In this document: one piece after another, positions 37,459-46,958 of the stretch | Layout: each line of letters begins with the position of its first letter | Position numbering within the stretch: the first letter of the stretch is position 1 | IMG/VR virus record: IMGVR_UViG_3300033146_000636 | Location: 1-50,529 of that record | Strand: one strand, 5' to 3' | DNA: 50,529 nt | Source: a virus | Position numbers and translations under genes: made by a program | Notes under the pieces: generated by a model | What the model was told of the DNA's origin: nothing | Databases searched by the model: none | Seen by the model: the letters and a program-made list of their open reading frames with translations, nothing else

Positions 37459-38949
37459 ATGTCTGATAGGATTAATACTATATCTGGTGACTTTGATACA
37501 ATAAGAGTTGAACTATTTAATAAATTAAGATCAATGCCATCTTGGGGAGACACAACAGAAAGTGGTGTTGGTAACACATTAATCAGGTTATATGCATATG
37601 TCGCGGATTTACTGATGTATAAGATGAATATGCTATCAAATGAAAATTATATAGATACAGTTAGAATAAAAGATAATATGTTGAAAATAATTAAATTACT
37701 CAACTATAAACAAAGAAGATCAACAGCAGCACACGGTGATGTAACATTCTTTATAAATGAGCCACATCCACAAAATGTAGTAATACCAAGTAACACTAGA
37801 CTAGTCAGTATAAATGGGATATCTTTCTACACAACAAAAACTGTGGAATTAGTTGCCGGTGAAACTGCTATAAATGCTAAAGTTATTCAAGGTGTACAAG
37901 ACGAGATACACTACACATCTACAGGTCTAGCAAATCAAACATTTAATCTGAATACAGAAGATAAACAATATTATTTAGGCACAGATATATATAGAGGAAC
38001 AGACAACGAACATCTAGGAGTTAAACTATTTGTAAATAATGAGGAGTGGTTAGAAGTAGACAGTTTAGTAGAGGCCAAATCAACAGATAAAATGTATTAT
38101 CTAGAATCACTCACTGATTATGCCTGTACAATTACACTAGGTGATAATAACTTCGGAGCGATACCAAATTCAGGGGATGATATACATTTTAAGTTTAACC
38201 TTAATATAGGAAGACACGGAAATGTAACAAAAGAAACTATAATTAGTATAGAAGACACAATAAATGATGCAACCGGGGCACCAGTAAACATAGGTGTATA
38301 TAATGAAGCAGATTTTATAAATGGTGACAACCCGGAAGACATCGAATCGATAAGACAAAATGCACCGAAATACTTCAAAGCCGGTGACAGAGGTGTTACA
38401 CATGAAGATTTTGAGACATTGGTATATTCATTATTCCCAAATTTATTAGATGTTCACGTGTGGGCGGAAGAAGACTTAAACCCCGCAAACTTTAAAGAAT
38501 TTAACCAGGTAAGTTTATGTGTATTATTGAATGATGGGACTGGGAACGCATTAATACCAAACGATACAAACTATAGAGAATATTACGAAGAGATAGATTA
38601 CCTGATAAAAGAAAAACGAAGTCTCACGGTGTGGAGACGGTATATCGACCCAACTCCAATCTATATAGACGTTAATGTTAAGTATAGAAAATACCCTTCA
38701 TACACGAATGCAGAAGTGCAAGCAAGTATAAATAGTGTAATATCAGAATACTTTACATCAATCGGAAGACTATCGAACGATGTAACCCATTCTGACATGG
38801 TTAGGATAATAGAGAATGTTGATGGTGTTGATTACTGTTTTGTCGAAATGAAATTGATAACAGATATTGAGTATTTTTCAGAAAATAATATTAGTATAGA
38901 CCATAATGAATTTCCAGTTATGGCATCATTGAATACGATAATAATATAA
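37459..38949 (+). CDS. 6: baseplate wedge protein gp6 (BPJ-like)
   Basis: 496 aa (T4 660). N terminus LRSMPSWGDTTESGVGNTLI and RLYAYVADLLMYKMNMLSNE, core NGDNPEDIESIRQNAPKYFK-AGDRGVTHEDFETLVYSLFP, C terminus RIIENVDGVDYCFVEMKL: the gp6/J domain order. It forms the ring that holds the baseplate together. RBS CAGGAGTGAATA. Shorter N-terminal wedge portion than T4. Confidence 0.9.
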   Translation: MSDRINTISGDFDTIRVELFNKLRSMPSWGDTTESGVGNTLIRLYAYVADLLMYKMNMLSNENYIDTVRIKDNMLKIIKLLNYKQRRSTAAHGDVTFFINEPHPQNVVIPSNTRLVSINGISFYTTKTVELVAGETAINAKVIQGVQDEIHYTSTGLANQTFNLNTEDKQYYLGTDIYRGTDNEHLGVKLFVNNEEWLEVDSLVEAKSTDKMYYLESLTDYACTITLGDNNFGAIPNSGDDIHFKFNLNIGRHGNVTKETIISIEDTINDATGAPVNIGVYNEADFINGDNPEDIESIRQNAPKYFKAGDRGVTHEDFETLVYSLFPNLLDVHVWAEEDLNPANFKEFNQVSLCVLLNDGTGNALIPNDTNYREYYEEIDYLIKEKRSLTVWRRYIDPTPIYIDVNVKYRKYPSYTNAEVQASINSVISEYFTSIGRLSNDVTHSDMVRIIENVDGVDYCFVEMKLITDIEYFSENNISIDHNEFPVMASLNTIII

Positions 38950-38951
38950 AC

Positions 38952-41900
38952 ATGAATAAGTTTAGAAAAATATTACCGACTTTATTACCTAAACATTTTA
39001 AGGTTAAACCATTAGAACGCTATGTGACATTAGCAGAACCAATACCAGTTAATACAGGTCTGGCAGACGCTAGATTGGTTGGATATTTGGAAGAAAGTGC
39101 AACGGAACTAATATATGATAATCTAAGCTACACATTCAAGGATTACGGCGTCATAAAAATAGATGATGAATATATAAAATATACAGGAAATACAGGAAGT
39201 AAATTAACCGGATTGACAAGAGGATGGAGGAACTCAAGAAATGAATTCCATTACAATGATATTGTATTCGAGGGTGTATTAATAAACGACATAGACTTAA
39301 ATGACCAAGAAATAGAGATTGGTAATATTAAAGGTGAACCAAATAGAGTTGGTGGTTTTATAATAAATGGTGAATATATAAAATACAGAGAATATAAAAA
39401 AACACATTACACACACACATTCTTTAATTGTATAAGAGGGTCTGGAGGTACTGTAATAAGAGAACACGCAGCTATGAGCAAAGCTGTTGAATCTGAAGGG
39501 TCTGTGATAGAAGAAATACAAACAATAAGATATGATTCTGATAATTTTAGTTGCATATTATCTAATGATTTAAATGCTGTAGATACCGATATATATTTTA
39601 CAGATTTAGATTCGTTTATTGAAATGGATGGAAGTATAAAGATAGACGATGAATACATAAGATTTGAAAACATAGAGTATACGAATGGTGAAATGACAGA
39701 GGGTTATTTCACATCATTAACACAAACTGAGACTAGATTTAATAAAGAAGTAACTACAAACATTAAAACATTACTAAGAGGAACTTTAGGTAGTAAACCA
39801 AAACAACACGTTGCTGGTACAATCATTAATGAAAATAGACTAACAGAGTTCCAGAAATCTGGAATATTGGGTATTGGTTCAGAATTAATTAAATACTATG
39901 ATGTTGACTCTGAATTCTTTTATATATCAAGACGTGGGGTTAGTAACACTGAAAGTGGAGAACACATTATAGGAGATTCAATAGTTGAATTTTTCTTTGA
40001 TAATGATAATCAGACACTAATTGAATTATTAGATGTCATTGGTGAACATCTAGATGTTGGTATAGAGGGAGCAATTGTTGAGTTCTCTAAACTTAATGAT
40101 GTAGATGAGACCCATGAAGATTATTTAAGGATATTGGTTAAAAGTATAGGTGAAGATATAGATGATTATAGATGGTTAGACATAAAATCCAGACTATTCT
40201 CAAAAAATTTAACTAGTTTATATAAAACTAAGGGTACATTAAACACATTAAAGACTTGGAATACACTAATAAACCAACCATTGAAATCTGAGATAGATTT
40301 ATGGACATATAATTATTGTGATTTTTACAGTCTCCCATTATTAGCATTGTGGTGTTATATAGATGAAAAAACACACACACCAAGAAATTATTATTTTCCA
40401 CAAATATCTAAGAATGTATATACTGAGTTATTAACACACTACACGACAGTTGAGATTAATGGATTAACCGCCGATAATTTCAAATTATTAATAAAGAGTT
40501 GGAATTATATAAACATGTCTGATGATGATAAACTGTCAGACTCAGGATTTAAATTTGATGATAGATTGGCACCTTGTAATAACACAGGCGAAGTTACTAT
40601 CAGGGTTAATAACCCAGAATTGGATGAAAATTATGATGATAGTGTAGAAGGTGATACTATACACGTAACAGACTTTGGTGGGAATTACTATACTGAATAT
40701 GCAGTCCCAGATCTAATAATGGACTATGATATAGACTTATTTAAATCCGAAGATGATATAATGAACCCGACATCATTATTAGTAAATTCAATAGATAAAG
40801 ATTCAACAACAATAATCATAAACAATCTATCAAATACATTTTATAATCCATATGATTATTTCAAAGATGATATAGAGACAATAAAACCAATACACAGACC
40901 ACTTGGGTTTATAAAGATAGAAGACGAATTAATATCATATGTCAATATAACAGAAACGTCACCAAATACATTCACACTAACAGATTGTACACGTGGTATA
41001 CATGGTACGAATAACATTAATCATAACATAACACCATTTTCAGATACAACAATACTACAAAATAGAACAATAACAGAAATAGGTATATCTGGGAATTATA
41101 GATTGAACCTAAACAGAGATGTTGACGACTATAAATTTATTTTTAATATAGACACAATAACTATAGAATGTACAACACCAACACATGATGGAACATACAC
41201 AATAACCAATTATTACAAAGTATTTGATGTTATCAACAATACTTGGAATTATGGTATAGAGTATTCTGATGTTGCTGGGAAGGGTGATAATACGTCACTA
41301 ACAACATCAAATACAGTAATAACAAGATATATATCAGTCGAGAATAGCATATATAATCAGAATAAACATTTGTTATGGAGATTACAGAATGAAGTAAATG
41401 GATTGGATAAAGAATTTGTTTACAAATTAGAACAATCACACCCTGATTATGAGTATATCAATGAGTATACGAATTTGGAGAAATCTATAATATTCCCAAC
41501 TCCACACTTTGAATATAATGTTAATATTAATCCACCTAGTAACACAGATTTCACACTCATAGATTTACTAGATACATTGGTTAAAAAAATAAAGGAATAT
41601 AAACCTAAACACACAGTTATGCACTTATTATATGATTATGATTTAGGTGAAGTTTCTTTAGAATTACAAGCATTATTAACTCAATTTTATCTAATGTTAT
41701 CTATAGATGTTGATTTAATACATTGGAGCACTTGGCAAGATTATATAACCTTTGATGGTGGGTATGTTGGAGATGGACCAACAGAAAGTGATGAAACTGA
41801 AATATATACAGGTTGGAGATTTATGGAAGCATATGGTGATTGGAATAGTGGGGACTGGGATATAAATGTATCATTGTCACTAATCACAACCGTTGTTGAT

Positions 41901-42107
41901 ATTGATTTACATTTAGACCAAACTATATTAACAGTAACCCCAGAAATAACATCTGTGATTTATAAATTTTTAGATAACTATAACGCAGAATTAATAAACA
42001 CAGTCGCGTATAGGTGTGACAATGGACACCTAGTAGATGATACAATAACAACAGATGATACAACAACAAGATGGATGGAAGTAGATATAAAAATAGAGAC
42101 TGATTAA
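38952..42107 (+). CDS. baseplate wedge protein (gp7-like)
   Basis: 1051 aa, the size of T4 gp7 (1032) and in its place after gp6. It contains at least five copies of a beta-module (G-x-I-K-I-(D/E)-D-E-x-I-x-Y ... RG...(G)T...H), at about residues 55-105, 115-175, 215-295, 300-340 and 645-700; e.g. YGVIKIDDEYIKYTGNTGSK and LGFIKIEDELISY. Between them is a gp I-like segment (SRLFSKNLTSLYKTKGTLNT). The modules may build the outer wedge. The match to gp7 is based on size and order. Confidence 0.65.
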   Translation: MNKFRKILPTLLPKHFKVKPLERYVTLAEPIPVNTGLADARLVGYLEESATELIYDNLSYTFKDYGVIKIDDEYIKYTGNTGSKLTGLTRGWRNSRNEFHYNDIVFEGVLINDIDLNDQEIEIGNIKGEPNRVGGFIINGEYIKYREYKKTHYTHTFFNCIRGSGGTVIREHAAMSKAVESEGSVIEEIQTIRYDSDNFSCILSNDLNAVDTDIYFTDLDSFIEMDGSIKIDDEYIRFENIEYTNGEMTEGYFTSLTQTETRFNKEVTTNIKTLLRGTLGSKPKQHVAGTIINENRLTEFQKSGILGIGSELIKYYDVDSEFFYISRRGVSNTESGEHIIGDSIVEFFFDNDNQTLIELLDVIGEHLDVGIEGAIVEFSKLNDVDETHEDYLRILVKSIGEDIDDYRWLDIKSRLFSKNLTSLYKTKGTLNTLKTWNTLINQPLKSEIDLWTYNYCDFYSLPLLALWCYIDEKTHTPRNYYFPQISKNVYTELLTHYTTVEINGLTADNFKLLIKSWNYINMSDDDKLSDSGFKFDDRLAPCNNTGEVTIRVNNPELDENYDDSVEGDTIHVTDFGGNYYTEYAVPDLIMDYDIDLFKSEDDIMNPTSLLVNSIDKDSTTIIINNLSNTFYNPYDYFKDDIETIKPIHRPLGFIKIEDELISYVNITETSPNTFTLTDCTRGIHGTNNINHNITPFSDTTILQNRTITEIGISGNYRLNLNRDVDDYKFIFNIDTITIECTTPTHDGTYTITNYYKVFDVINNTWNYGIEYSDVAGKGDNTSLTTSNTVITRYISVENSIYNQNKHLLWRLQNEVNGLDKEFVYKLEQSHPDYEYINEYTNLEKSIIFPTPHFEYNVNINPPSNTDFTLIDLLDTLVKKIKEYKPKHTVMHLLYDYDLGEVSLELQALLTQFYLMLSIDVDLIHWSTWQDYITFDGGYVGDGPTESDETEIYTGWRFMEAYGDWNSGDWDINVSLSLITTVVDIDLHLDQTILTVTPEITSVIYKFLDNYNAELINTVAYRCDNGHLVDDTITTDDTTTRWMEVDIKIETD

Positions 42108-42108
42108 T

Positions 42109-43176
42109 ATGGCATATACAGGAATAATACAATCAACAATAACTTACAACGGGTTCGATACACTCACAAATGCGATTATGAATGTTGATACCCATAACGT
42201 ATTAACATTTAGAGTTGGAATTGGCGTTAACGACCCATATAATATTTCAGAAGGTGTGAATCATCCGAGTCTACCAATAGACTTATCTAGTGCTGGAATA
42301 GGTATTGTTGGTGGTTACATACCAATAACGACTATAACTAAAATTAGTAATGACACTATCAGATTTCAATGTTATATACCAAGTGGTGCAGGGACTGCTT
42401 TCACTTGTAATGAATTAGTATTATATAATGACCCAAACCCACTTAGTGTTGACGGAGATGAAAAATCTTTCATATATTTAGTATTTCCAGATATTGTAAA
42501 AAATGACACAACTGGGTTATATTTTGATATACTTTTAACTGTGGACACACCATCAACACCATCAACACAATTAGCGGTTACAACCGAAGCTGTAACCGGA
42601 ATTTCTGCATCTGGCACAGATATATACGCAACGTTTAATGGGACGATTGTAAGCTTGGGTGCAACTGATCCAACACAACATGGTTTCGTTTATGGGGAGA
42701 ACCCAGCACCTGAATTAAACCCTCCAGATAGCGATAGTTACGATACTAACCAAGGAGCAGTTAGTGTTGTAGGACCATATACATCAACTGATACAGGTGG
42801 GTTATTACTTAATAACACTTATTATGTTAGAGCATATGCAGTTGATGTCGACAGTGGAAGGGTTTATGGTAACGAAGTCACATTCGATACTCCAGATTGT
42901 ACAGAGGCGTATAACGATGGGTATGACAATGGGTATAATGCCGGCTGTGAAGATGGTGACGATGATCTCTACGGTGAGAGTGGTTGTGGAGGCGATTATA
43001 GTCAAGGTTGGCAAGATGGGCATGATGATCGGACTATGGAAATATACGACGAAGGTTATGACAGTTTTGTAGATTGTGTAACACCAATTAGCAACCCATA
43101 TGATGGTTGTCCAAATGGATGGGATACTGAATTTGAAGATGGTTTTAATAATGCAAGATCAGACAATGGGTGTTAA
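42109..43176 (+). CDS. fibre/baseplate-associated protein with FN3-like and DG-rich parts
   Basis: 355 aa. Residues 1-145 are a domain duplicated in the gene at 43744 (YIPITTITKI, FQCYIPSGAGTA, CNE, and DEKSF...FPDI.KNDTTGL in both). Residues 150-265 look like a fibronectin-III-type domain (GLLLNNTYYVRAYAVDVDSG), and the last 90 residues are Cys-, Asp-, Gly- and Tyr-rich (AYNDGYDNGYNAGCEDGDDD), a possible calcium-binding region. Likely a receptor-binding or adaptor protein at the tail tip. Confidence 0.6.
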   Translation: MAYTGIIQSTITYNGFDTLTNAIMNVDTHNVLTFRVGIGVNDPYNISEGVNHPSLPIDLSSAGIGIVGGYIPITTITKISNDTIRFQCYIPSGAGTAFTCNELVLYNDPNPLSVDGDEKSFIYLVFPDIVKNDTTGLYFDILLTVDTPSTPSTQLAVTTEAVTGISASGTDIYATFNGTIVSLGATDPTQHGFVYGENPAPELNPPDSDSYDTNQGAVSVVGPYTSTDTGGLLLNNTYYVRAYAVDVDSGRVYGNEVTFDTPDCTEAYNDGYDNGYNAGCEDGDDDLYGESGCGGDYSQGWQDGHDDRTMEIYDEGYDSFVDCVTPISNPYDGCPNGWDTEFEDGFNNARSDNGC

Positions 43177-43194
43177 TAATAATGGAGAAAAATA

Positions 43195-43695
43195 ATGAGT
43201 AAATATGTAGAAAGTGATAGTCAAAGTTTAATTTGGCATTATAGAATAAGTATGGATAGCGATGTTCTAGGTTTAATGTTTAAAGATATATTAAATCCAG
43301 GGGTACTCAAATTCGAATATAACATTGCTGATATAGGGACAACAAGTATAACAATACCTACAGGGTCATCATTCTTATTAAGACCAAGTAATTCACCATA
43401 CGATACACTAATCGGAAAATGTGATATAATAACTAACAACTCTATAGATATTAGTTCAGAGGCAGACGGGACTTATTTTATAATAGGGGAATGGATATAT
43501 CAAGCAGACTCTACGGCTGGTGTTAGTTTCAATGTAGTATCAACATTACCAGGAACTAATCATATAGTATTAGGTGTTGTTGTAAAAAATTCAAATATAA
43601 CAAGCATTACAACATTAAATAGAATAGATGTAGATATGAACGATAATATAAAGACAAATAGTAAGTATACTAAACATTTTTTATTTATGTCATAA
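43195..43695 (+). CDS. short fibre-adaptor paralogue
   Basis: 166 aa. The N terminus (SQSLIWHYRISMDSDVLGLM, NPGVLKFEYN) is a diverged copy of the QALN-x-HY domain that opens the three longer fibre genes downstream; its C-terminal shaft is missing. RBS TGGAGAAAA. May be a truncated fibre or a capping subunit. Confidence 0.5.
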   Translation: MSKYVESDSQSLIWHYRISMDSDVLGLMFKDILNPGVLKFEYNIADIGTTSITIPTGSSFLLRPSNSPYDTLIGKCDIITNNSIDISSEADGTYFIIGEWIYQADSTAGVSFNVVSTLPGTNHIVLGVVVKNSNITSITTLNRIDVDMNDNIKTNSKYTKHFLFMS

Positions 43696-43715
43696 ATAGA
43701 TAGTTTTGATACGAA

Positions 43716-43724
43716 TAATAAATA
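43716..43724 (+). promoter_or_regulatory. candidate late promoter TAATAAATA
   Basis: TAATAAATAATTATAAAGGAG ahead of the second adaptor gene. Confidence 0.5.
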
Positions 43725-43743
43725 ATTATAAAGGAGAACAAAT

Positions 43744-44181
43744 ATGGCATATTCAGGGGTAGTCCAAGCAACAGTAACTGATGATGGTAGAGGTGTAATT
43801 ATAGACGCATTAAATAATAACACAAATATGAATATATTAACATTCAGAATAGGTGACGGTATAAATGATCCATATACATTAGCTAGTACAGTAACAGATT
43901 TAACTTCACCAATAGATCTATCAGCAGCTGGTATTGGTGGTAGTGGTGGTTATATACCAATAACGACTATAACTAAAATAGATTATAGAACAATTAAATT
44001 TCAATGTTATATACCAAGTGGTGCAGGAACTGCAATAACATGTAATGAGATTATGATATATAGTGACCCAAATCCTGTTAGTGTAGATCTTGATGAAAAA
44101 TCATTCATATGTGCAGTATTCCCAGATATATCTAAAAATGATACAACTGGTCTAAATTTTGAAATAACTTTAACAATATAA
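43744..44181 (+). CDS. fibre adaptor protein, paralogue of 42109
   Basis: 145 aa, equivalent to residues 1-145 of the 355-aa protein; MAYSGVVQATVTDDGRGVII against MAYTGIIQSTITYNGFDTL. It stops where that protein continues into its FN3-like part. RBS AAAGGAGAACAA. A stand-alone domain probably joins a fibre to the baseplate. Confidence 0.6.
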   Translation: MAYSGVVQATVTDDGRGVIIDALNNNTNMNILTFRIGDGINDPYTLASTVTDLTSPIDLSAAGIGGSGGYIPITTITKIDYRTIKFQCYIPSGAGTAITCNEIMIYSDPNPVSVDLDEKSFICAVFPDISKNDTTGLNFEITLTI

Positions 44182-44190
44182 GAGGTAAAA

Positions 44191-45654
44191 ATGAGTAATT
44201 ATGGTGGTCCAGGAAATCAAGCGTTAAATTATCATTACCAGACAGATTTCATTAGCAGTTATCAAAATAAATTATTATATAATGTATTCGAACCCGGTGT
44301 AGTTAATAATTATAACGATGCCGAAATTTGCAATGTCGATGGTATAACATCAACAGAAGACACTTATATAAAGATAAACTACCCACTATCTTTATTTATA
44401 GAACCAAATAATAGAAATTCTAGTACACCATCAATCATCACAGCCTTTAACTCACTATCAACATTAGACCAGACTATATTAGAATCACAAATTTTAAAAT
44501 GTGACACTACATCAAATATTATAATAGAAAGGCCAACGGGTTCAACAAATCAAATATTGTATCTGAATGCAGAATTTAGTTGGTTAGAAGATGAAGTAAA
44601 TTCAGTTGTATTTGATTTTTCAACATCATTACCATCTAATAATATCATAAACATATTAACAGTTCAAATCAATGCTTCTGGTAATATAAGTTCAATTACA
44701 TATGGTGAACAAACACAATGTTTATTCAACAGTAATATAGATATAGAAGTTAATGTCGATCTTGTAAATGGTAGACATGCAGGGAATGATGTTGGTAACG
44801 TTGCTGTTAGTAATCTAGTTTTAAATTCGAGTTTAAATGCTGAGATGTTAGATGGATATACATCATCACAATTAGGTATTAAAAATAATATAAATAATGT
44901 AAATTTGAATGCTGAATATATAGGAACTGGTAATATAAGTTCACCGACACTATATACACCAAACAGCTCTGGTGTCATAGATGACAATAGAATACCTTTG
45001 AGTGCTGGTAGTGGTATATTGAATCAATATTTGAATGCCAACTATTTGAATGGTGAAACGCAGATACCAACAACAACACACGACCACAGATTTGGTGGTG
45101 TAGATACATCATCTGGTGGTGGTGAAATAATTGATGGTGCTACATATATTAGGGTTGGTAGTGTAAATGCTAGTAATTTAGTAATGCATAATAGTTTTGA
45201 AACATCATCAATAACTAAGGATAAAATAGAAAGTGGTGCACTTTTGACAGACGCCACAGATGGTAGTTCACCAGCTACTGGAAGTATATTAAGGGTAGAA
45301 TGTGGTAGATTAGCTCTTGGTAACACGAGAATTAATGACGCATCTTACCCAGCAGATGCCAGCGGTATACATTTAAACGTTAGATACACATTCAAACGTT
45401 GGACATTAGCAGCTAATTATACGGAACAACCAAAAATATTACTAGATTTTGACAACCCTGGCCATTTTCTCAGTAATAATCAATTTTTAATATATACTAT
45501 ATCAATCAAACAAATTGGTGGTTATTGGAGAGACGTCATAGTGACAACTAGACAATTCAGCATGGGTGTTCATAATTCAAGTTGGTTAAATGGTTGCTAC
45601 ACCGATATAATATTTGATTGGGTTGCCATGGGCCCAGCAACAGGAGCATTTTAA
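44191..45654 (+). CDS. tail fibre protein with LNAEY/LDG repeats
   Basis: 487 aa. N-terminal domain GNQALNYHYQTDFISSYQNK, shared with the next two genes. The middle holds (L)NA(E/N)(M/Y)(L/I)(D/N)G repeats (LNAEMLDGYTSSQL; LNAEYIGTGN; LNANYLNGETQI) and TTTHDHRFGG, typical of phage fibre shafts; the C-terminal 130 residues are a head domain (TFKRWTLAANYTEQPKILLD). Overlaps the next ATG. Role: host recognition. Confidence 0.75.
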   Translation: MSNYGGPGNQALNYHYQTDFISSYQNKLLYNVFEPGVVNNYNDAEICNVDGITSTEDTYIKINYPLSLFIEPNNRNSSTPSIITAFNSLSTLDQTILESQILKCDTTSNIIIERPTGSTNQILYLNAEFSWLEDEVNSVVFDFSTSLPSNNIINILTVQINASGNISSITYGEQTQCLFNSNIDIEVNVDLVNGRHAGNDVGNVAVSNLVLNSSLNAEMLDGYTSSQLGIKNNINNVNLNAEYIGTGNISSPTLYTPNSSGVIDDNRIPLSAGSGILNQYLNANYLNGETQIPTTTHDHRFGGVDTSSGGGEIIDGATYIRVGSVNASNLVMHNSFETSSITKDKIESGALLTDATDGSSPATGSILRVECGRLALGNTRINDASYPADASGIHLNVRYTFKRWTLAANYTEQPKILLDFDNPGHFLSNNQFLIYTISIKQIGGYWRDVIVTTRQFSMGVHNSSWLNGCYTDIIFDWVAMGPATGAF

Positions 45655-46955
45655 TGAGTTTATATATAGGACAAGGTGCACAGGCGTTGAATGTACATTA
45701 CCAACAAGATATATCATCTAAATATTTAAACAAACAATTCCAACAAGTTTTTAATCCAGGTGTCATCTATGATGGTACAAATCATGATTCAATAATAAAT
45801 AATGGGACGTCCATAGAAATTGGAAAAATATCATTGTTTATAACACCATCAAACCTCAGTGATACATTGTTAAAGGTCGATACAACTACCAATTTTACAA
45901 TAAATATAATGACACAAACTGCCACATCATTAATAGCCAGATACACATGGGTTGAGGATGAAAATACAGCCACAGAATTTACACTTGTTGAACCAGGAAA
46001 TGTAAATAGTACAGATGTGTTGATATGTGAATTAACAATAAACACAAGTAATAATATAACTGCAATCACTTTCGATAATCAATCAACACCATATACAACA
46101 TTAATACAGCCAGGTACTGTATATACAGACGCTAATAAATTAGATTGTAGAGAACCTGGACATTTCGACACACAAATACCTATTAATGATGGTACATTAA
46201 ATATAAATTCAATCTCGGAATTCATAAATGGTACGACATTATCAGAAATGAGTGTAAATAATGGTACAATACAAGAAGGTTTAGTCTCCGGTATAATTGC
46301 TGGTTATTCACAACAACCTCAGGATGGGGTAACTTCACCTGGTTCTAATGATAGGATACCATTGAATAATGGGATGCTACAGATTGGGTTGAATGCCCAA
46401 TATCTAAACGGGTTAGAAAGTACGAATTTCGCACTATCTACACACTCACACAATCTAAGTAATATAATAGACAACTCATTAGGTGAATATAAAAGAGTTG
46501 CTAATGTATCACCATCTGGTGAAGTAACTTCAACTTCAATTATAAATGACGATATAGGTAGATCTAAATTAAGCACACTGTTTTATGACCACACACATGA
46601 TGTATCATTTAAACCATTTATACAAAGTGGTGAGATAGATATACCACAGGGTACATATGGAGATTTGGGTAACCATATAATAACATTTCCAACACTTTTC
46701 GCTAATACACCTAGGATATTCGTACAAGTTGTTAGAACACTTAATATAGCTGCAAAAATGCAAGGTTTCTATAATTATTATGCAGACAAAAACAGTATAA
46801 GTAATAGTGGGTGTACTATAAGGTTGGCAAGTGGAATTGACGCTGGATATGAACCTACTTCATGCCCTGGAGATGAAATTATTGTAAGAATGCCTAATAG
46901 TCAACCAATTAACCAACATACAATATACTGGATAGCAATAGGACAAGGGGTATAA
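45654..46955 (+). CDS. tail fibre protein, paralogue
   Basis: 433 aa from ATG 45654, overlapping the previous stop (TAATG). N terminus YIGQGAQALNVHYQQDISSK; central LNAQYLNGLESTNFALSTHS and HTHDV, then a C-terminal head that begins with GEIDIPQGTYGDLGNHIITF. A longer in-frame start inside the previous gene is rejected. Differs from its neighbours mainly in the C-terminal head, as expected of tips with different receptors. Confidence 0.72.
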   Translation: MSLYIGQGAQALNVHYQQDISSKYLNKQFQQVFNPGVIYDGTNHDSIINNGTSIEIGKISLFITPSNLSDTLLKVDTTTNFTINIMTQTATSLIARYTWVEDENTATEFTLVEPGNVNSTDVLICELTINTSNNITAITFDNQSTPYTTLIQPGTVYTDANKLDCREPGHFDTQIPINDGTLNINSISEFINGTTLSEMSVNNGTIQEGLVSGIIAGYSQQPQDGVTSPGSNDRIPLNNGMLQIGLNAQYLNGLESTNFALSTHSHNLSNIIDNSLGEYKRVANVSPSGEVTSTSIINDDIGRSKLSTLFYDHTHDVSFKPFIQSGEIDIPQGTYGDLGNHIITFPTLFANTPRIFVQVVRTLNIAAKMQGFYNYYADKNSISNSGCTIRLASGIDAGYEPTSCPGDEIIVRMPNSQPINQHTIYWIAIGQGV

Positions 46956-46958
46956 TAT

